Source of the DNA: JAQBXX01 sp947085325
GTDB taxonomy: Bacteria > Pseudomonadota > Gammaproteobacteria > SURF-13
Direction of reading: 5' to 3'
Length of the DNA: 35,015 nt
Assembly (NCBI GenBank): GCA_947085325.1
Contig: CAMTVY010000018.1
Location: 1-35,015, forward strand
Shown piece by piece: positions 32,537-35,015 of the stretch. Numbering within the stretch: position 1 is the stretch's first letter; every line of letters starts with the position of its first letter. The notes beneath the pieces were generated by a model. The model saw only the letters and a list, made by a program, of their open reading frames with translations. It had not been told where the DNA came from and ran no database searches. The position numbers and the translations under genes are program-made.

Positions 32537-32618
32537 GTAGCCCGGATGCAGCGCAGCGGAATCCGGGAGGGGAAGCCATTCTGATTCCCCGGATTCCATT
32601 TCATTCCGTCCGGGCTAC
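32537..32618. repeat. GTAGCCCGG element R3 (complete, 82 bp)
   Basis: It runs from GTAGCCCGGATGCAGCGCAG to GTCCGGGCTAC with an inner CCCCGGATTCC. Its right end overlaps the last 18 bases of the DUF2442 gene and encodes that protein's final residues and stop. Confidence 0.85.
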
Positions 32619-32885
32619 TTGCTTGCTTGCCAGAGGAAAGCGCTCCGGGTGATAGAGCGACTCCACAGCCAGGTCAATATCAAGCTCCGGCCAATAAAGA
32701 TGATGCGGCGAAGAGAGTTCTACGTTGAGGAGCTTGCCGATTGGCGCATCCTTAAACCATGGAAACTGTTCGAACGAAACAAATACCTCCCGGTCATGGA
32801 TTAGCAACCAGAATCCATGCGTTGAGACGTTCGTCACCTCAACTTCCGAAGTGGATGTTCCAAGCGTTGCGGATTTCATTTTCAT
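32601..32885 (-). CDS. DUF2442 domain protein
   Basis: This 94-residue protein has the DUF2442 segments VTNVSTHGFWLLIHDREVFVSFEQFPWF and LNVELSSPHHLYWPELDIDLAVESL. It overlaps the upstream DUF4160 gene by 47 bases on the same strand. DUF4160/DUF2442 pairs are common and behave like toxin-antitoxin modules, with DUF2442 the proposed DNA-binding partner. Its last residues (VARTE) and the stop come from the end of repeat R3, so the original C-terminus has been replaced. Confidence 0.88.
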   Translation of the reverse strand: MKMKSATLGTSTSEVEVTNVSTHGFWLLIHDREVFVSFEQFPWFKDAPIGKLLNVELSSPHHLYWPELDIDLAVESLYHPERFPLASKQVARTE

Positions 32886-33078
32886 GCTCCTGTACCAAGC
32901 GCAGAGCGCTATTCAGCTCCTTCTCGCTGAGGCCATAGTTCTGTGCGAGCTCAATCCTGGGCTCCAGCCACAACTTTGCTTCCCCGTTTTGTCCATGCAC
33001 ATGTATGTGTATCCGAGGCTCTTCACGTGAGAAAAAATAAAACCGGAAGCCACCCTCACGGAACACGGTAGGACTCAT
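32839..33078 (-). CDS. DUF4160 domain protein
   Basis: This 79-residue protein has MSPTVFREGGFRFYFFSREEPRIHIHVHG followed by GEAKLWLEPRIELAQNYGLS and a helix ending in ENEIRNAWNIHFG. HIHVHG and the RF(Y)FFS motif are diagnostic for DUF4160. The long overlap with DUF2442 indicates coupled translation. Confidence 0.9.
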   Translation of the reverse strand: MSPTVFREGGFRFYFFSREEPRIHIHVHGQNGEAKLWLEPRIELAQNYGLSEKELNSALRLVQEHENEIRNAWNIHFGS

Positions 33079-33147
33079 GATGAATAATCATACCCTTTCC
33101 GGGTGCCGGGTCAAAGTCTGCCGGCTCCGCCTAACGGCTTGAGCAAC

Positions 33148-33203
33148 GTAGAGAGGGGAGGCCGCTTAAATCCCCGGATTCCATTGCATTCCATCCGGGC
33201 TAC
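33148..33203. repeat. GTAGCCCGG element R4 (internally shortened)
   Basis: After GTAGAGAGGGGAGG it continues as a normal right half (CCCCGGATTCCATTGCATTC, CATCCGGGCTAC). Part of the left arm is missing. Its right end supplies the TAG stop of the PIN toxin gene. Confidence 0.75.
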
Positions 33204-33616
33204 TTGCTTGCGATACGCACCGCCTCCGCTGCCGTCACGATGGGAATGTCTTGGAAGTTCCGCAGTACGAGCAAGTGCCGATCCCCGGAGACGATGAGAT
33301 CGGCCTTCGCGGCGAGCGCACAGGCGAGTACGGCGTCATCGGTGGGGTCATTGGCGATGGTGGGAGCGATAATCGCCGGTGTGATGATCGTGGTAAGCGA
33401 GGCATAACCGTCAAAGACAGTAACGGCATTCAAGCCTCGCGCTGCAAGCTGCCCGGCGAACTTTTCACGCAGGAGCACACCACGCAATTCGGCAAGCAGC
33501 AACGCGCTGGTATAGAGTGAGAGTGTTCTGGATTGTGCCGCGTCAATCAACCTGCCCGGTACGCCATGCCACAGAAGGCCTGAGATCGCCGTGTTGGTAT
33601 CAAGCACCAGCCGCAC
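33200..33616 (-). CDS. PIN-domain toxin (TIGR00305-like)
   Basis: This 138-residue protein begins MRLVLDTNTAISGLLWHGVP (acidic site D6), has Glu in LLLAELRGVLLREKF, then DPTDDAVLACALAAKADLIVSGDRHLL with the remaining acidic residues. This is the putative toxin PIN family. It overlaps the antitoxin gene by 17 bases. The end ASK and the TAG stop coincide with the end of repeat R4. Confidence 0.9.
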   Translation of the reverse strand: MRLVLDTNTAISGLLWHGVPGRLIDAAQSRTLSLYTSALLLAELRGVLLREKFAGQLAARGLNAVTVFDGYASLTTIITPAIIAPTIANDPTDDAVLACALAAKADLIVSGDRHLLVLRNFQDIPIVTAAEAVRIASK

Positions 33617-33848
33617 GACGGACTTCCGCGCGATAGGCGTCGATCTCGGCTTGAATCTCCTCGGGTGTCATCGTCGGCAGCGGTGTGGCTGCCAAGGCTT
33701 CACGCGCCGCGGCAAGCTTCTCGATGCGCCCGGCACGTAGCGCCTCGCGCAAAAGCCGCTCCAGTTGCTCTGGGGCAAGCAACCCCGCCGCCTGCGCCTC
33801 GACGGCGAGCGGGTCGGGTAAATTCAATTTCACTTCCAGGGTGGTCAT
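33600..33848 (-). CDS. Probable antitoxin of the PIN toxin
   Basis: This 82-residue protein (MTTLEVKLNLPDPLAVEAQA at the start, then two helices with EQLERLLREALRAGRIEKL and MTPEEIQAEIDAYRAEVRR) has an N-terminal beta strand followed by helices, like the ribbon-helix-helix antitoxins that pair with PIN toxins. The ATG at 33848 is chosen since homologous antitoxins begin with the short strand; the frame is open further upstream but passes through unconserved sequence. Confidence 0.8.
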   Translation of the reverse strand: MTTLEVKLNLPDPLAVEAQAAGLLAPEQLERLLREALRAGRIEKLAAAREALAATPLPTMTPEEIQAEIDAYRAEVRRAAGA

Positions 33849-33950
33849 GTTCTCACTGTACCAAGTTATGTCGCTATCCGCCACTTGGGGCGCTGGGTAG
33901 CTCGCAGGGCGCAATGCCCTTTGGTTATTGCCCAGCGGTTCGCTGGTATT

Positions 33951-34032
33951 GTAGCCCGGATGCAGCGCAGCGTAATCCGGGAGAGGTAGCCATTTTGATT
34001 CCCCGGATTCCATTGCATTCCATCCGGGCTAC
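33951..34032. repeat. GTAGCCCGG element R5 (complete, 82 bp)
   Basis: It has both ends (GTAGCCCGGATGCAGCGCAG and CATCCGGGCTAC) and the inner CCCCGGATTCC. It is preceded by CAGCGGTTCGCTGGTATT, nearly the same 15-base lead-in as R1 (CAGCGTTCGCTGGTATT at 31287-31302), so part of the flank belongs to the repeat unit. Confidence 0.85.
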
Positions 34033-34072
34033 TTACTACCTACGCCGCCCGGATTCCCCTTGCATGGTTTAA

Positions 34073-34090
34073 TTATTGTTTATACAATAA
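34073..34090. promoter_or_regulatory. TTATTGT-TTAT-ACAATAA operator for brnTA
   Basis: A perfect 7-bp inverted repeat with 4-base spacer lies six bases before the brnT ATG and overlaps a TATACA -10-like sequence. BrnA antitoxins repress their own operon, and this is the natural site. It also implies a very short leader. Confidence 0.6.
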
Positions 34091-34095
34091 AGAAC

Positions 34096-34361
34096 ATGGA
34101 AATCACCTTCGACCCGGACAAGGACGCCGCCAATCTTCAAAAGCACGGGCTGTCTCTGTCCAGGGCGGTGGAGCTGGCCTGGGAAACCGCCTTGGTCTGG
34201 GACGATGACCGGTGCAACTGCGGCGAGCCACGTCAGGCGGTTCTGGCACTGCTGGGGACGCGGGTGCATTTGTAGATCGGGCTGATAGTCGCCGCGTCAT
34301 CAGCCTTCGTCGAGCTAACTTGAGAGAGGCAAAACGCTATGTCCAGACGATTGAAGATTGA
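34096..34361 (+). pseudogene. brnT: BrnT toxin gene broken by a small deletion
   Basis: The first 59 codons are BrnT-like (MEITFDPDKDAANLQKHGLS, AVELAWETALVWDDDR, EPRQAVLALLGTRVHL) and end at TAG (34273-34275). Sequence beginning at GTA 34272 continues in another frame with VDRADSRRVISLRRANLREA and KRYVQTIED, then TGA at 34359-34361, the normal end. A loss of 1 base modulo 3 (probably 4 or 7 bases) at about 34270 explains it. The toxin lacks its C-terminal catalytic region (RRxxxxR...) in one frame. Confidence 0.85.
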
Positions 34362-34623
34362 GTTACCCACGCCTGAAGAAGACGCGGCCATCACCGCCGC
34401 CGCCCTGTCCGACCCGGACGCGCTGCCCCTGACCGATGCCGAACTGGCGCAGTTCAAGCGCACTCCTGGCCGCCCGCGCCTGGAACAGCCCAAGGTATTC
34501 ACCGGCATTCGTCTGGATGCGGACATTGTGGGCGCCTTCAAGACCACCGGAAAAGGCTGGCAGACGCGCATGAATGACGCCCTGCGCGACTGGCTGAAAT
34601 CCCATCGCCCGCCCGGCCCGTAG
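34339..34623 (+). CDS. brnA: BrnA-like antitoxin
   Basis: This 94-residue protein has the pattern of BrnA-family antitoxins: LPTPEEDAAITAAALSDPDALPLTDAELAQF, then TPGRPRL, and a ribbon-helix-helix end (KVFTGIRLDADIVGAFKTTG, GWQTRMNDALRDWLKSH). It overlaps the true end of brnT by 23 bases and is intact. With a disrupted partner it can still bind DNA or protect against related BrnT toxins. The end of the gene is copied at 34770-34821. Confidence 0.88.
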   Translation: MSRRLKIELPTPEEDAAITAAALSDPDALPLTDAELAQFKRTPGRPRLEQPKVFTGIRLDADIVGAFKTTGKGWQTRMNDALRDWLKSHRPPGP

Positions 34624-34821
34624 AGTGCATAAAGCGTAGCAGCTTCGTAGGTCGGTTCAAGCCGAAGGCGGAACCGACAAACAAAACGTCGGATCCGCTA
34701 CGCTTGATCCGACCTACCGCGCTACCTGACATTCAGGATGTCACGTAGCCATGCAACGTGACCTACCCGCTGGCTGAAATCCCATCGCCCGTCTAGCCCG
34801 TAGAGTGCATTAAAGCGTAGC
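34590..34821. repeat. Duplicated brnA tail (copies at 34590-34640 and 34770-34821)
   Basis: CTGGCTGAAATCCCATCGCC and the following CGTAGAGTGCAT(T)AAAGCGTAGC occur at 34590 and again at 34770. They differ by a few bases in CCGCCCGGCC/CCGTCTAGCC and one added T. The second copy has no start codon and cannot make a protein. Confidence 0.8.
34647..34717. repeat. 71-bp palindromic element, copy 2
   Basis: This matches the element at 32082-32152 over the full length, with one base difference noticed (CAAACAAAAC against CAAACCAAAC). It lies between the two copies of the brnA tail. Confidence 0.85.
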
Positions 34822-34827
34822 GGTGTC

Positions 34828-34872
34828 GTAGCCCGGATGCAGCGCGGCGTAATCCGGGGAGGGGTCGCCATT
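34828..34872. repeat. GTAGCCCGG element R6 (left half only)
   Basis: GTAGCCCGGATGCAGCGCGG and AATCCGGGGAGGGGTCGCCA form the left half of the repeat. The right half is missing and unrelated AT-rich sequence follows. It marks the end of the repeat cluster. Confidence 0.8.
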
Positions 34873-35015
34873 TGTCAGATATGTTGTATGAAAGCAACAT
34901 TCCGGGCAGAAACTGTAGTTTTTTTAAGAAAAAGTGTTGCACAAGCGCTAAAGGGGTGGTAAGTTTCTTCTGTCCATTGACGTCAATAGACACCAAATAT
35001 TAAAACACCAAATAA
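34873..35015. other. AT-rich terminal stretch with a 22-bp palindrome
   Basis: This sequence is much richer in A and T than the rest of the window. It contains ATGTTG...CAACAT (a small hairpin near 34879-34898), a run of T then A (34917-34933) and TGTCCATTGACGTCAATAGACA (stem, 34971-34992) with a single mismatch pair. No gene was recognised. It may be the upstream region of a gene beyond the right edge. Confidence 0.5.

Noticed and set aside
32437..32804. Small plus-strand frames around repeat R3
   Set aside because: They are composed largely of repeat sequence or lie opposite the DUF2442 gene.
30568..34623. An integron cassette array
   Set aside because: Genes are in mixed orientation, no attC-type core sites were found, and the repeats are of the CCGGGCTAC type. 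No integrase is visible.
34793..34996. A 67-codon minus-strand frame at the right edge
   Set aside because: It reads through repeat R6 and the duplicated brnA tail and has no motif, so it is probably chance.

Overview
The window is high-GC bacterial chromosome. The PstSCAB-PhoU operon, a Coq7-type ubiquinone hydroxylase, E. coli-type SpeD, the rpe-gph-trpEGDC order and rplM-rpsI point to a gammaproteobacterium, probably environmental and metal-exposed. I cannot name the genus. About 31 kb is ordinary core genome. The last 4 kb is an accessory zone of small toxin-antitoxin-like pairs and dispersed repeats.

Layout. 1-1872 (minus): a czc-type metal efflux operon entering from the left edge (CzcI-like protein, CzcB, start of CzcA). 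1987-3030: an orphan iron-type ABC ATPase. 3261-8268 (minus): DUF1232 protein, then phoU, pstB, pstA, pstC and pstS with Pho-box sequences. 8341-9273 (minus): a cation diffusion facilitator. 9403-12503: a periplasmic binding lipoprotein overlapping a membrane GGDEF-EAL protein. 12504-13755: moaC (minus) and moaD, moaE (plus). 13787-18717: a CHASE-PAS histidine kinase followed by a REC-PAS-PAS-GGDEF-EAL response regulator. 18763-26135: rpe, gph, trpE, trpG, trpD, trpC, an OsmC-like protein and a VOC protein, all plus strand. 26155-30470: speD, coq7 (minus), a 2Fe-2S ferredoxin, rplM, rpsI, a four-helix-bundle gene, tRNA-Gln and a SEC-C protein (minus). 30568-34623: VapBC-like, DUF4926/DUF6883, DUF4160/DUF2442, a PIN toxin with antitoxin, and BrnTA with a broken toxin.

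The most unusual signal is a set of short cassettes bounded by inverted arms and lacking a transposase. In 19.4-25.7 kb every open spacer between consecutive genes holds an element whose arms are tandem 8-mers of the form CGCNAAGA, in opposite orientation at the two ends. One carries a GxxExxY-family gene interrupted by a single in-frame TGA. Its neighbour looks like an internal deletion of such a cassette, with the junction at a CCAGTAT microhomology. Beside tRNA-Gln a four-helix-bundle (23S rRNA intervening-sequence type) gene sits between arms of a different sequence but the same design, next to an ORF-less element built on GGGCAAA units. I infer a class of small inverted-arm cassettes that carry orphan small genes and decay into non-coding hairpins.

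Working together: the pst genes import phosphate under Pho control; czc and CDF export divalent metals; two independent c-di-GMP modules pair an input (binding protein; histidine kinase) with a GGDEF-EAL output; the trp genes carry chorismate to indole-3-glycerol phosphate.
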